Shown: positions 9,550-16,923, counted from the first letter of the stretch. The stretch: DNA of 41,665 nt from Aeriscardovia aeriphila (GCA_949290445.1 CASERW010000007.1:1-41665); one strand, 5' to 3'. Notes: generated by a model from the letters alone, not told the origin. Program-made: numbers and translations.

Positions 9550-9621
9550 AGGGCCAGCGCGAGGGTCTGCCCGAGGGTCCGCGCGAGGGTCTGCTCGAGA
9601 GCCTACGCTGAAGGCTCAGCG
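9529..9621 (+). repeat. Short tandem repeats and mini-hairpins after nth
   Basis: Two perfect 14-bp copies of GCGCTGAAGGGCCA (9529-9542, 9543-9556) are followed by three CGAGGGTC-like units (about 9560-9595) and a further CGCTGA-AGGC-TCAGCG hairpin (9606-9621). The repeat spans the nth stop codon. GCGCTG/CAGCGC arms can fold into small stems, which may end transcription of the convergent nth and glnR genes, although no T-tract is present. Confidence 0.7.
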
Positions 9622-9663
9622 CGGTGGTAATCTCACGCAACTCGAGAGGGACGTGAAGGCAGA

Positions 9664-10389
9664 CTAACGCTTTTTCGGCAGGTCGTAACGGTAGCCGACG
9701 TTGCGAACCGTGCCGATGAGATTCTCATATTCAGTGCCGAGTTTGGCGCGCAAACGGCGGACATGCACGTCGACAGTGCGAGTGCCGCCGTAGTAGTCGT
9801 AACCCCACACCTCTTGCAGCAGCTGGGCACGCGTGAAAACGCGACCCGGGTGTTCCACCAAGTAGCGCAACAACTCGAACTCCTTGTAAGCCAAGTTCAG
9901 AGGCTTGCCATTCAAAGTTGCTGAATATCCGGCGGTGTTAATCACGAGGTCGCCTGAGCGAATAGTGTCAGAATCGTCCTGGCGGCGAGGTTCCTCAACT
10001 TCATGGCGAATGCGACCGCGGCCAGTGGAAACCATGCCGCGCACAGCTCGCTCATTAATCAGCCTCAAGCGCGCCTCAACCTCAGCCGGGCTTGCCTGGG
10101 AAAGAATCAGATCAGAAACGCCCCACTCGGAATTAATGACGGTAAAGCCGCCGTCAGTGAGAATCAGGATGATCGGAATAGACAGATTCGTGGTGTGGAT
10201 CAGGCGGCAGATTGACTTCGCCATGCCCAAATTCTCGCGAGCATCCATGAACAGAATGGTGTATTCCGGCATTTTAGGCAGAGCGCTCGGCTCCAGGGGC
10301 AGAACGCGGACGCGATGAGAGAGAAGCGCTAATGAAGGCAACACTGTTGCTGGATCATGAGCGGCTGTCATAAGCGTGAGGTCAGTCAC
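9664..10389 (-). CDS. glnR: GlnR-type orphan response regulator
   Basis: A 241-residue OmpR-family transcription factor most like actinobacterial GlnR, the global regulator of nitrogen assimilation. The N-terminal receiver is atypical: HRVRVLPLEPSAL, LFMDARENLGMAKSICRL and the WGVSDLILSQASPAEVEARLRL segment are GlnR hallmarks. Asp49 sits at the usual phospho-acceptor place, which in known GlnR proteins stabilises a dimer rather than being phosphorylated. The C-terminal winged helix (about 140-236) is canonical, with LAYKEFELLRYLVEHPGRVFTR and RTVDVHVRRLRAKL. The start is GTG at 10389 behind a GGAGAGGAG site. No partner histidine kinase is adjacent. Inferred target genes (glnA, amtB and similar) are not in the window. 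The family is firm, the exact role slightly less so. Confidence 0.85.
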   Translation of the reverse strand: MTDLTLMTAAHDPATVLPSLALLSHRVRVLPLEPSALPKMPEYTILFMDARENLGMAKSICRLIHTTNLSIPIILILTDGGFTVINSEWGVSDLILSQASPAEVEARLRLINERAVRGMVSTGRGRIRHEVEEPRRQDDSDTIRSGDLVINTAGYSATLNGKPLNLAYKEFELLRYLVEHPGRVFTRAQLLQEVWGYDYYGGTRTVDVHVRRLRAKLGTEYENLIGTVRNVGYRYDLPKKR

Positions 10390-10410
10390 GTCGGCTCCTC
10401 TCCGTGAGAT

Positions 10411-10422
10411 GTACGAAAGTAC
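10411..10422. promoter_or_regulatory. GTAC-GAAA-GTAC inverted repeat upstream of glnR
   Basis: A 4-bp-arm dyad lies about 22 nt before the glnR start codon, in the glnR leader. It could be an operator or a small hairpin. It does not clearly match the published GlnR box. Confidence 0.25.
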
Positions 10423-10560
10423 TTCTTTATCTTAAGCACACTGGCGGAAAGGCAGGAGATTATCAGCAAAAACATAAAAAATTTCAGGTGCTGGCTGCTT
10501 GCGTTTGCTCTTGCAATTGCACCGTTTTGCGCGTATTGATAATTTCAAAGGAGGGAGGGA

Positions 10561-10710
10561 GTGCTCGTGAAAAAGTACAAAGCTTCAGACGGAACTGAAT
10601 TCACTGACGAGGATATTGCGCGTTGGGCTCAGGAGGTAGAGCTCGGCTTCCCTCATTCGACCCTTGAACCGGCGCAGCCATACGAGTGGGAGCATAAAGC
10701 CCAACAATAG
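10561..10710 (+). CDS. 49-residue small protein
   Basis: A short ORF starting with GTG at 10561, six bases behind a near-perfect AGGAGG (10549-10554), and ending with TAG at 10708-10710. The product is hydrophilic and acidic: it begins MLVKKYKASDGTEF, continues TDEDIARWAQEVELGF and ends YEWEHKAQQ. The DGTEFTDEDIARWA pattern resembles the start of short actinobacterial proteins sometimes annotated as ribbon-helix-helix antitoxins, but this one lacks their usual C-terminal segment and no toxin gene follows. An in-frame GTG at 10567 is a less well spaced start. Coding is well supported by the ribosome-binding site and protein-like composition; the function is unknown. Confidence 0.65.
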   Translation: MLVKKYKASDGTEFTDEDIARWAQEVELGFPHSTLEPAQPYEWEHKAQQ

Positions 10711-10814
10711 GCTCTTGTTACCTCGTTTCGGCACTATTTCTCACGATTATCAAGCTGCGATTGCGCACTATTGCTAAGCTGGAGGGAAAGATGTGCACAT
10801 CAAGGAGGACGAGC

Positions 10815-11789
10815 ATGGCGTACAGCGACAACGAGAGCAGGAACACGGAAGGCGTAAGCGGTAACGACAGCACTGAAGTGTTCGCTGCAGCTGAGGTGAA
10901 TGCTGCTCATGAAGCTCAAGAAGACGCCGTTTCTGCTGCGCCTGCTCCTTCAGAGGCAACAGCTGCTGAGGCCACTGATACCGCGGAAACTACCAGCGCC
11001 GCTCCTCAGCACTCCAGCGCACAGCACGCTTCTGCCGCTGACCAAGAGCGTATCGAACGCATTAAAGTTGCATCGCGAGCAGCAGAACGCTCCCAGCGCA
11101 CCTTCCGCCCGGCTCTGCTCGTCAGCGTTCTGGCCATCATCGCTGTGGCAATCATCCCGGCCCTGCTTACCTCGCTGCTGCCAGAAACCTGGCATATGGG
11201 CGCGCCAATCGTTGCCGCCGTTTTTGTGGTCATCACCATCGCCGCCATGGCCTGGCGCATGCCGTATATGGAGCCGGAAACCCCGCAGACTGCACCGAGC
11301 ATCGTCGCCGGCATATGGGGCGTGTGCGGTGTCGCCGCCTCGCTTTTTGCTATTGTGACGATGAGCGTGTCCGGCCGTATTTCTTACGCGCTGGTCGAAG
11401 CCGTTTTCTGGTGGATGCGCGCCATGCTCTGGGCTCTGGTCGCTCTGATTACCGTGATTTTCGTGACGCAAATGCTTCGCCGCGACCGCACGCATATGAT
11501 CGCTTCCGCTGGTGAGCTGCTCCTCGTTGGCGCTTCCAGCTTCCTGATGGGCGGTTGGCTTTTCGTCCCGCTCCTGCTCACCGCGCAAATGCCGGCGATG
11601 GCCTGGGGCTTGCTCTTTATCGTCATCTTCATTGACATTGTGATGATGATCGGCTTCATCCGCTCAGCCTACATGCTCCAGCCTGGCGAAAAGTCGGCCA
11701 GCCTCGATGCCGCTCGCGTAGGCGTTGGCTTGCCGTTGCTCACGTTGGGCTTGTGCGGCACGCTGATCCCGCTCTTCCTCTTGGTATGA
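10815..11789 (+). CDS. Seven-helix membrane protein of unknown function
   Basis: A 324-residue integral membrane protein. About 97 N-terminal residues are cytoplasmic, Ala/Glu-rich and low in complexity, ending in a basic helix (RIKVASRAAERSQR). About seven hydrophobic helices follow, from LLVSVLAIIAVAIIPALL near residue 101 to the extreme C-terminus LGLCGTLIPLFLLV. No catalytic motif or family signature is recognised. The start is set at ATG 10815 because AAGGAGG (10802-10808) lies six bases upstream; an in-frame ATG at 10761 adds residues without a comparable site. It is followed by an inverted pair of GATTATCA elements and a terminator. Confidence 0.8.
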   Translation: MAYSDNESRNTEGVSGNDSTEVFAAAEVNAAHEAQEDAVSAAPAPSEATAAEATDTAETTSAAPQHSSAQHASAADQERIERIKVASRAAERSQRTFRPALLVSVLAIIAVAIIPALLTSLLPETWHMGAPIVAAVFVVITIAAMAWRMPYMEPETPQTAPSIVAGIWGVCGVAASLFAIVTMSVSGRISYALVEAVFWWMRAMLWALVALITVIFVTQMLRRDRTHMIASAGELLLVGASSFLMGGWLFVPLLLTAQMPAMAWGLLFIVIFIDIVMMIGFIRSAYMLQPGEKSASLDAARVGVGLPLLTLGLCGTLIPLFLLV

Positions 11790-11793
11790 ATTT

Positions 11794-11887
11794 CTCAAGA
11801 TTATCAGTGCGCACAACTGCAGCCCGCCTAGCTTCGTCCCGTACAACTGCTGTCCGCTGAACACCTTCAAGCGCTGATAATCTTGAG
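11794..11887. repeat. Inverted pair of the GATTATCA element
   Basis: CTCAAGATTATCAG (11794-11807) and its exact reverse complement (11874-11887) face each other across 66 nt, between the membrane protein stop and the terminator before ppa. The match extends partly into the GTGCGC/GCGC flanks. It can form a 14-bp stem. Confidence 0.85.
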
Positions 11888-11915
11888 CAATAAGCTTGCG
11901 CCCCTCTTAGCGCAA

Positions 11916-11953
11916 GAAAAAGCCCTGCACCCGTGAAGATGCAGGGCCTTTTT
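11916..11953. terminator. Bidirectional intrinsic terminator
   Basis: GCCCTGCA (11922-11929) pairs with TGCAGGGC (11940-11947) over a 10-nt loop, with an A-run before and CTTTTT after. It separates the convergent membrane protein gene and ppa. Confidence 0.9.
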
Positions 11954-11981
11954 ATAACTGAAGCGGTTTTCCCACCACAGC

Positions 11982-12488
11982 TCAGTTGCGCTTAGCGTTA
12001 GGGTCGTTGACGCGAGCGAATGCTGCATCAATAGCCTTCTGAGCGGCTTCCTTGTTCAGCCAGTGAGAACCTGGCTTGACGTCCTTGCCTGGCTCGAGAA
12101 CCTTGTAGTTCTCGAAGAAGTTCTGGATCTCGTCGAGAGTGAACTTGTTCACGTCGTCAACATCCTGATAGCCGTCGAAACGAACGTCTGCTGGCACGCA
12201 CAGGATCTTGGAGTCCACGCCCTCTTCGTCGGCCATGTCGAACTCAGCGATGGCGCGGCACTTCACGACGCAGCCTGGGAACACAGGAACAGGAAGCATA
12301 ACCAAAGCGTCCAGTGGATCGCCATCTTCGCCCAAAGTACCCTCAATGTAGCCGTAGCACTGTGGGTAGCCCATAGCAGTGAACAGGGTGCGGTCCAGAG
12401 TGATGCGGCCAGTGTGCTGGTCCACTTCATACTTGTTCTTCGAACCCTGCGGAATCTCGACCAACACGTCGAAAGTCTCGTTTGCCAT
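11982..12488 (-). CDS. ppa: Inorganic pyrophosphatase (family I)
   Basis: Hydrolyses pyrophosphate to two phosphates in the cytoplasm, pulling biosynthetic reactions forward (168 residues, normal for bacterial family I). The signature is EDGDPLDALVM, with the metal-binding Asp residues at 55, 57 and 60. The substrate-site KNKYE (17-21) and DVDDVNKFT segments are also present. The start is set at ATG 12488 because the minus strand has AAAGGAGAG just upstream; the reading frame stays open to 12521 but has no better site. It lies downstream of glgE with 165 nt between them, holding a motif hairpin and two inverted repeats, so it is probably a separate unit. Confidence 0.96.
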   Translation of the reverse strand: MANETFDVLVEIPQGSKNKYEVDQHTGRITLDRTLFTAMGYPQCYGYIEGTLGEDGDPLDALVMLPVPVFPGCVVKCRAIAEFDMADEEGVDSKILCVPADVRFDGYQDVDDVNKFTLDEIQNFFENYKVLEPGKDVKPGSHWLNKEAAQKAIDAAFARVNDPNAKRN

Positions 12489-12510
12489 ATGCTCTCCTTT
12501 ACGAGTCACC

Positions 12511-12555
12511 ATTACCTTCACTATGGTAATGCGCGGCAGGAATTCTACCGCGCAT
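12511..12555 (-). promoter_or_regulatory. Two adjacent inverted repeats in the ppa leader
   Basis: ATTACC/GGTAAT (12511-12516 with 12525-12530) and ATGCGCGG/CCGCGCAT (12529-12536 with 12548-12555) lie back to back 23-67 nt before the ppa start codon. They may be an operator or hairpins in the 5' UTR. Confidence 0.4.
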
Positions 12556-12591
12556 ATGCCTTTACCTCAGTTACATTGCCCTCATGAAGTC

Positions 12592-12642
12592 TCTCAAGAT
12601 TATCAATGCGCACTCATCAGCCGCAGCCTGATAATCTTGAGA
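12592..12642. repeat. Inverted pair of the GATTATCA element (hairpin)
   Basis: TCTCAAGATTATCA (12592-12605) and its exact reverse complement (12629-12642) make a perfect 14-bp stem with a 23-nt loop, 11 nt past the glgE stop codon. There is no T-tract, but it is placed where a terminator or 3'-end stabiliser would be. Confidence 0.9.
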
Positions 12643-12652
12643 AATTCGAAAT

Positions 12653-14713
12653 TCAGGCGCGTACCGACAGGATGTGAGCGACCTCCTGGTTAGGAGACAA
12701 GCACACCCAGTTGTGCGAGCCCCAGTGGAAAACGGCTCCAGTGAGAAGGTCCTCAACGTCAAAGCCGGCGTTCGCATCCAAGCCCAGAGCGCCCAGGTCA
12801 AGCTCAATATTGGCGGCCTGCGTGTTGTGAGGGTCCAGGTTGACCACGCACACCAAACGGTCGGCCTTACCCGTCGGGCTCACCTCAGCCGGGGTATAGC
12901 GCGAGAAGGCGATGACATTCGGGTTATCACTCTCATGAACCGTGAGGTTGTGGAAGGAGTGCGTTGCCGGATGCTCGGAGCGAATCTTGTTGAGAACGGT
13001 GAGCAATAGCTTGATGCCGTACTGGTCGGTGGCATTCCAGTCGCGCACCTTGATCTCAAACTTCTCGTTATCGGCAGGCTCTTCGGTACCTTCCAGCTGC
13101 TTGTTCTCCACCAGCTCATAGCCCGAGTAAATACCCCAGGTTGGCGATCCCAAAGCGGCCAAAACTGCGCGGATAGCGTGAGCAGCGATGCCACCGTCAC
13201 GCAGGAATGCCGTCAGATTATCAGGCGTCGATGGCCACAAAGTGTCGTGAGTATAGAAGCCGTCGCTACCGTTGACTTCAGGCAGGAACTCCTCAAGCTC
13301 TTCACCCGTGTTGCGCCACAGGAAGTAGCAGTGCGACTGGGTGAAGCCAGCATATGCCAGGGCGCGGCGAGGTGCTGGGCGGGTGAAGGATTCGGCGAGG
13401 AAGAGCACTTCAGGGTGGTCCTCGTGAACTTCGGCGATCACCTGCTGCCAGAAGGTGGTGGGCTTGGTATGAGGATTATCAACGCGGAATGCTGTCACGC
13501 CGGCCTTGATCCACACCTTCATGCAGCGAACGGTTTCTTCGATGATGCCGTCCATGTCCTCGTCGAAGTTGAGAGGGTAGATGTCCTCATACTTCATTGG
13601 CGGGTTCTCGGCGAAGGCGATGGAACCGTCAGCCTTGTGTTTGAACCAGTTGGGATGCTGCTTGACCCAGGGGTGGTCTGGCGAGCACTGCAGGGCGAAG
13701 TCGAGGGCGACTTCGAGGTCGAGCTCGTGGGCGCGGTGGCAGAAGTCTGCGAAGTCCTTCATGCTGCCCAGTGCTGGGTCGACGGTGTCGTGGCCGCCCT
13801 GCTCCGAGCCGATAGCCCATGGAGAGCCTGGGTCGGTGGGGCTGGCGATCAGAGAGCCGTCCTTACCCTTGCGGTGAGTGACGCCGATAGGGAAGATCGG
13901 TGGAATGTAAACGGTGTTGAAGCCTTCTTCTTTGGCTCGCTCCAATCCGGCGACTGCAGTTTTGAGAGTGCCGGGGACGATGCTTCCGTCTGCTGCGTAG
14001 TGAGCGCCCTCCGAGCGGGGGAAGAACTGATACCACGAGGTGAAGCTTGCATGTGGGCGCTCCACTTCGAGGTGGAAGGTGGACGACTTTGTTTGGTTCG
14101 TGCGCAGTGGGTGAACCTCGTTGAGCTGGCGCAGTTCGTTGCTCTGAGCCAGGCTCAGGCGCTCCTCAGCGCTCAGGCTGGTGTCCACGAGCTTTTCCGC
14201 GGTGTCGCGAAGCAGCTTCTTGGAAGCTGCTGGAACGTGAGCAGAACGCTTATCTGCCCATTCTTTGAGCAGATTGGCACCTTCGGCGAATGCGTTTTCG
14301 AGGTCGTCGTCGTGAACGGACACGCGAATAGCGATATCGTGCAGCCACAGGGAGAAACGATCTTCCCAACCGGTGATGACGAAGGTCCAGCGGCCAAGCT
14401 GTGGGGCAACGCGGGCCTTATAACCGCTTTGCCATGGCATCAGCGTGCTGGGTTTGCCTGCTTGTGCCTGCAGTTCAAAGAGGTCAAGGCCTTCTTCTTT
14501 CACTGGCATGGCATAAGTAAAGTGCTTTCCTGCTGGATTAGTGAGAGTGACCTCTGCGCGCACGGGTTCGCGGCCTGCGCCGAAAACTTGTGCGGTGAGA
14601 GGGAATTGCTCACCCAATTCCACTCGTGGTGGGAACCCTTCTGGTGAAGGAGCTGGGGTTACGTTCAAAATTCCCAGCTGGCCGAAACGTGGGACGTTTT
14701 CCATGTGAGCCAT
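12653..14713 (-). CDS. glgE: Alpha-1,4-glucan:maltose-1-phosphate maltosyltransferase
   Basis: GlgE (GH13_3) transfers maltosyl units from maltose 1-phosphate to the non-reducing end of alpha-1,4-glucans, building glycogen-like polymer in the cytoplasm (686 residues, typical length). Residues about 1-215 form the N-terminal beta-sandwich and helical region; the catalytic barrel begins near WYQFFPRSEGA. GlgE hallmarks are NPPMKYEDIYPLNFD and FRVDNPHTKP. The nucleophile is Asp412 and the acid/base Glu441 in FLAESFTRP, with the same 29-residue spacing as I recall for the Streptomyces enzyme. The start at 14713 has an AAGGAGG site. Its usual partners (treS, pep2, glgB) are not in the window. Two GATTATCA elements lie in the gene; the one at 13474-13481 overlaps the nucleophile codon. 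Confidence 0.95.
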   Translation of the reverse strand: MAHMENVPRFGQLGILNVTPAPSPEGFPPRVELGEQFPLTAQVFGAGREPVRAEVTLTNPAGKHFTYAMPVKEEGLDLFELQAQAGKPSTLMPWQSGYKARVAPQLGRWTFVITGWEDRFSLWLHDIAIRVSVHDDDLENAFAEGANLLKEWADKRSAHVPAASKKLLRDTAEKLVDTSLSAEERLSLAQSNELRQLNEVHPLRTNQTKSSTFHLEVERPHASFTSWYQFFPRSEGAHYAADGSIVPGTLKTAVAGLERAKEEGFNTVYIPPIFPIGVTHRKGKDGSLIASPTDPGSPWAIGSEQGGHDTVDPALGSMKDFADFCHRAHELDLEVALDFALQCSPDHPWVKQHPNWFKHKADGSIAFAENPPMKYEDIYPLNFDEDMDGIIEETVRCMKVWIKAGVTAFRVDNPHTKPTTFWQQVIAEVHEDHPEVLFLAESFTRPAPRRALAYAGFTQSHCYFLWRNTGEELEEFLPEVNGSDGFYTHDTLWPSTPDNLTAFLRDGGIAAHAIRAVLAALGSPTWGIYSGYELVENKQLEGTEEPADNEKFEIKVRDWNATDQYGIKLLLTVLNKIRSEHPATHSFHNLTVHESDNPNVIAFSRYTPAEVSPTGKADRLVCVVNLDPHNTQAANIELDLGALGLDANAGFDVEDLLTGAVFHWGSHNWVCLSPNQEVAHILSVRA

Positions 14714-14820
14714 AAAAGCGCCTCCTTGCTCATGGCTGTAATGGTTGCTATCGCGGTTGACGACTCTTTTAGTTTACCGGTACACCTCGTTAAGTTCGAC
14801 ACTTTCTCAGACTTTCAAAA

Positions 14821-14850
14821 CTTGAGCCTACTGCTATCAAGTTTTTAACT
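14821..14850 (+). promoter_or_regulatory. HAIR-like HspR operator overlapping the hsp20 promoter
   Basis: CTTGAGC-N7-TATCAAG (14821-14841) closely follows the HspR binding element CTTGAGT-N7-ACTCAAG. A plausible promoter overlaps it: TTGAGC (14822-14827), 17 bp, TTAACT (14845-14850). Repressor bound here would block the -35 and spacer, fitting heat-shock control of hsp20. hspR itself is not in the window. Confidence 0.6.
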
Positions 14851-14905
14851 CAGAGTGAAATCGGGGAATGTGCAGCCCGGTTTCGGGTTGAGCCAAGTGG
14901 AACAA

Positions 14906-15028
14906 ATGACCACGATGGTCAGGCGAGCACGAGCTCGCGGCTACTCCAACAGCCAGCTGCTCAAGCTCGCCAGCAAGCTCAAACGAGCTTTGCCCGCCAT
15001 CGCGAACAGCGTTAACGAAAGGATCTGA
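14906..15028 (+). CDS. Possible 40-residue leader ORF before hsp20
   Basis: An ATG ORF in the hsp20 5' UTR that ends six bases before the hsp20 start codon. The product is strongly basic (MTTMVRRARARGYSNSQ at the start) and its last codons overlap the hsp20 ribosome-binding region. An in-frame GTG at 14870 would lengthen it by 12 residues. There is no clear ribosome-binding site, so it may be chance; if translated it would couple to hsp20. Confidence 0.3.
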   Translation: MTTMVRRARARGYSNSQLLKLASKLKRALPAIANSVNERI

Positions 15029-15034
15029 GGATTT

Positions 15035-15466
15035 ATGGCATTCCTTCCAACAGTTTTCGGTTCTGATTTTGATGACGCTTTTGACAGCTTCTTCCCTGAT
15101 CGCATGGTTCGCAATTCCATGCCAGCCAACATCATGAGCACTGATGTTCGTGATAAGGGCGACAACTACGAGCTGTCCATGGAGCTTCCTGGCTTTGACA
15201 AGTCGGATGTAAACGTGCAGCTCAAGGATGGCAACCTCGTCGTCACTGCAACTGCGAAGAAGGAGAGCGAGGATAAGGATTCTCAGGGCAAGCTGCTCCG
15301 TCGTGAGCGCTTCTCTGGCACCCGTTCTCGTAGCTTCTACGTGGGTGAAGGCTTCCAGCCTCGTGACATCCACGCCACCTTCTCCAACGGCATCCTCACT
15401 CTGACCTTGCCGAAGAAGGCTCCTGCTAAGGATGAAGCCGAGACTACTGTTGCCATTGAAGGCTGA
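15035..15466 (+). CDS. hsp20: Hsp20-family small heat-shock protein
   Basis: An ATP-independent holdase chaperone (143 residues) that binds unfolding proteins under stress. A short hydrophobic N-terminal arm (FLPTVFGSDFDDAFDSFF) precedes the alpha-crystallin domain (about 33-130). The core contains YELSMELPGFDKSDVNV and the family hallmark ATFSNGILTLTLPK, and a V-A-I tail motif (TTVAIEG) closes the protein, matching the IxI oligomerisation motif. GAGGA lies shortly before the ATG. It is transcribed away from glgE, with a HAIR-like operator upstream. Confidence 0.95.
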   Translation: MAFLPTVFGSDFDDAFDSFFPDRMVRNSMPANIMSTDVRDKGDNYELSMELPGFDKSDVNVQLKDGNLVVTATAKKESEDKDSQGKLLRRERFSGTRSRSFYVGEGFQPRDIHATFSNGILTLTLPKKAPAKDEAETTVAIEG

Positions 15467-15492
15467 GTTAGCGTAGGCTCAACTTCTCGCCC

Positions 15493-15498
15493 TACAAT
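15493..15498 (+). promoter_or_regulatory. Candidate -10 box of the hydrolase gene
   Basis: TACAAT ends six bases before the ATG at 15505, with no Shine-Dalgarno sequence between, suggesting a leaderless or near-leaderless transcript separate from hsp20. Confidence 0.45.
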
Positions 15499-15504
15499 GG
15501 GCGT

Positions 15505-16785
15505 ATGGCTTCTCACGATTACACGGAAACATTCGCCGACTCAACCACTGAGGCGGATGATTACGGTGACCACGATGTTTACCGTGACGAAAACGGTTCT
15601 CGTGACAAAAAGGCGCGTTCCCACCATGCTGGGGCGCGCCATTTTTTGGTTTTACTGCTCGCACTCGCCTTCGTGGCAGCCAGCGCCTTCTTCGCTTTCC
15701 GCACCTTTTCGCAAGGTCGAGCCGCCCGTCAGACGGTGGTGAACGGCGCAACTTTGCCGGTGAGAATCCAGCAAGCTCTCAAGCGGGATCCACGCGCTTT
15801 TGGCGGCCTTACTGTGCCTCACGACGTTGATGAGTGCGCCACTTTTGGTGAGCAGCCTATCGCAGGGCGCAAGATTTCCACTCAGGCTGAATCCGCCTTG
15901 AGTCCAACCCTTCGCTCGCGAGCTCGCACGTGCCGTGAAACCCACGAACCACAAGAGGCGTTGTCGTGGCTGGTGGAGAGAAATCAGCAGTCGCGCTTTG
16001 CGGGGCAGACCCCTGCTACGGAGACGGTGAAAGTTCCCGTACCTGGCTCGCCCGATCAATTCCTCTCGGTGACGAGGTTGCGAGCAGCTGGGCAGTTGAG
16101 CAGTGATAATCTCAAGCCCCGCCCTGTTGTTATATGCGTCTCAGGATTAGCAGTTACGCAGAGCGCCTGCCGTGCGAGTGTCGGCCAACAGCTGGCTCGC
16201 GCGGGCTACGACGTCGTGCTCTTCGACCCGCGAGGAATTGCGCCAGGTGCGGCCTCCTCCGGCTCGACCACCACGATGTCAGCGAAAACAGAGGCGCAAG
16301 ATGCCCTGACCGTTACCCAGTGGTTGCGCAACCAAAGTGACGTGAACAGCCAGCAGATTACGCTTCTGGGGCAATCGCAAGGAGGGCTTGCTGCGCTGAT
16401 CGCACTGCACGAGCAGCCGAAGTGGTATGCGCGCGCAGTTTTCGAATATCCGGCGTTTATGCTGCCTCACCTCGTGCGCTATGTTTTCCAGGATAAAGCT
16501 CTGATTCCTGAGCAGGTGACGCAGTTTGGTGTGACCTTGAGCCGTCAGTATGCGACGGATATTTGGGATGTTGATGCGAACCGTTGGCTGGCTCAGATTC
16601 CTGTGCCTACGCTCATTGTTCAGGGCATGGATGATTCTGTTGTGCCGCCTGATGTCAGCTACCGTGCGGTGGGGGAGATCCCGGAGTCGCAGCTTGTGTT
16701 GCTGCCTGGCCAGCCGCATGGTTTCAATGAGGATGGCACGCTTCTTGCCTGCGCTCGCGTGGTAAGTTTTATCGATAATTCGTGA
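15505..16785 (+). CDS. Membrane-anchored alpha/beta hydrolase
   Basis: A 426-residue alpha/beta-hydrolase-fold protein, likely acting outside the membrane. Residues 1-46 are hydrophilic and acidic; one hydrophobic helix follows (about 47-69, FLVLLLALAFVAASAFFAF), giving a signal anchor. The hydrolase domain starts near VVICVSGLAVTQSA. The nucleophile elbow GQSQGG places the catalytic Ser at 291. The acid is in VQGMDDSVVP and the His in GQPHGF, so the triad appears complete. An AGYDVVLFDPRG segment precedes the Ser, as in prolyl-oligopeptidase-like esterases. The substrate (ester or peptide) is unknown. The motif element at 16104-16111 lies in the gene. It is followed closely by the tRNA-fMet promoter. 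Confidence 0.85.
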   Translation: MASHDYTETFADSTTEADDYGDHDVYRDENGSRDKKARSHHAGARHFLVLLLALAFVAASAFFAFRTFSQGRAARQTVVNGATLPVRIQQALKRDPRAFGGLTVPHDVDECATFGEQPIAGRKISTQAESALSPTLRSRARTCRETHEPQEALSWLVERNQQSRFAGQTPATETVKVPVPGSPDQFLSVTRLRAAGQLSSDNLKPRPVVICVSGLAVTQSACRASVGQQLARAGYDVVLFDPRGIAPGAASSGSTTTMSAKTEAQDALTVTQWLRNQSDVNSQQITLLGQSQGGLAALIALHEQPKWYARAVFEYPAFMLPHLVRYVFQDKALIPEQVTQFGVTLSRQYATDIWDVDANRWLAQIPVPTLIVQGMDDSVVPPDVSYRAVGEIPESQLVLLPGQPHGFNEDGTLLACARVVSFIDNS

Positions 16786-16790
16786 GGCAC

Positions 16791-16818
16791 TTGACAAGTT
16801 TTTCAGACTGTGTAAACT
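16791..16818 (+). promoter_or_regulatory. Promoter of tRNA-fMet
   Basis: A consensus TTGACA (16791-16796), a 16-bp spacer and TAAACT (16813-16818) preceded by TG form a strong sigma-70-type promoter 31 nt before the tRNA. Confidence 0.8.
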
Positions 16819-16849
16819 AGAGAGACGTTGCACAAGCAACATCGCGTAT

Positions 16850-16923
16850 CGCGGGGTGGAGCAGCTCGGTAGCTCGCTGGGCTCATAACCCAGAGGTCCA
16901 TGGTTCAAATCCATGCCCCGCTA
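16850..16923 (+). tRNA. Initiator tRNA-fMet (CAU)
   Basis: A complete cloverleaf with CTCATAA anticodon loop. Three consecutive G:C pairs in the anticodon stem (GGG...CCC) and a mismatch at the first acceptor position (C1 with T72) mark it as the initiator. The T-arm loop is GTTCAAATC. CCA is not encoded. It is a single-tRNA unit with its own promoter and terminator. Confidence 0.95.

Noticed and set aside
9905..10318. 137-residue plus-strand ORF opposite glnR
   Set aside because: It is an antisense frame without a ribosome-binding site; the GlnR reading frame is fully supported.
10761..10814. Upstream start for the seven-helix protein
   Set aside because: The ATG at 10815 has a perfect AAGGAGG at the right distance; the upstream ATG has no comparable site and adds only atypical residues.
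12037..12587. Plus-strand ORFs opposite ppa and its leader
   Set aside because: They are shadows with no ribosome-binding site or domain.
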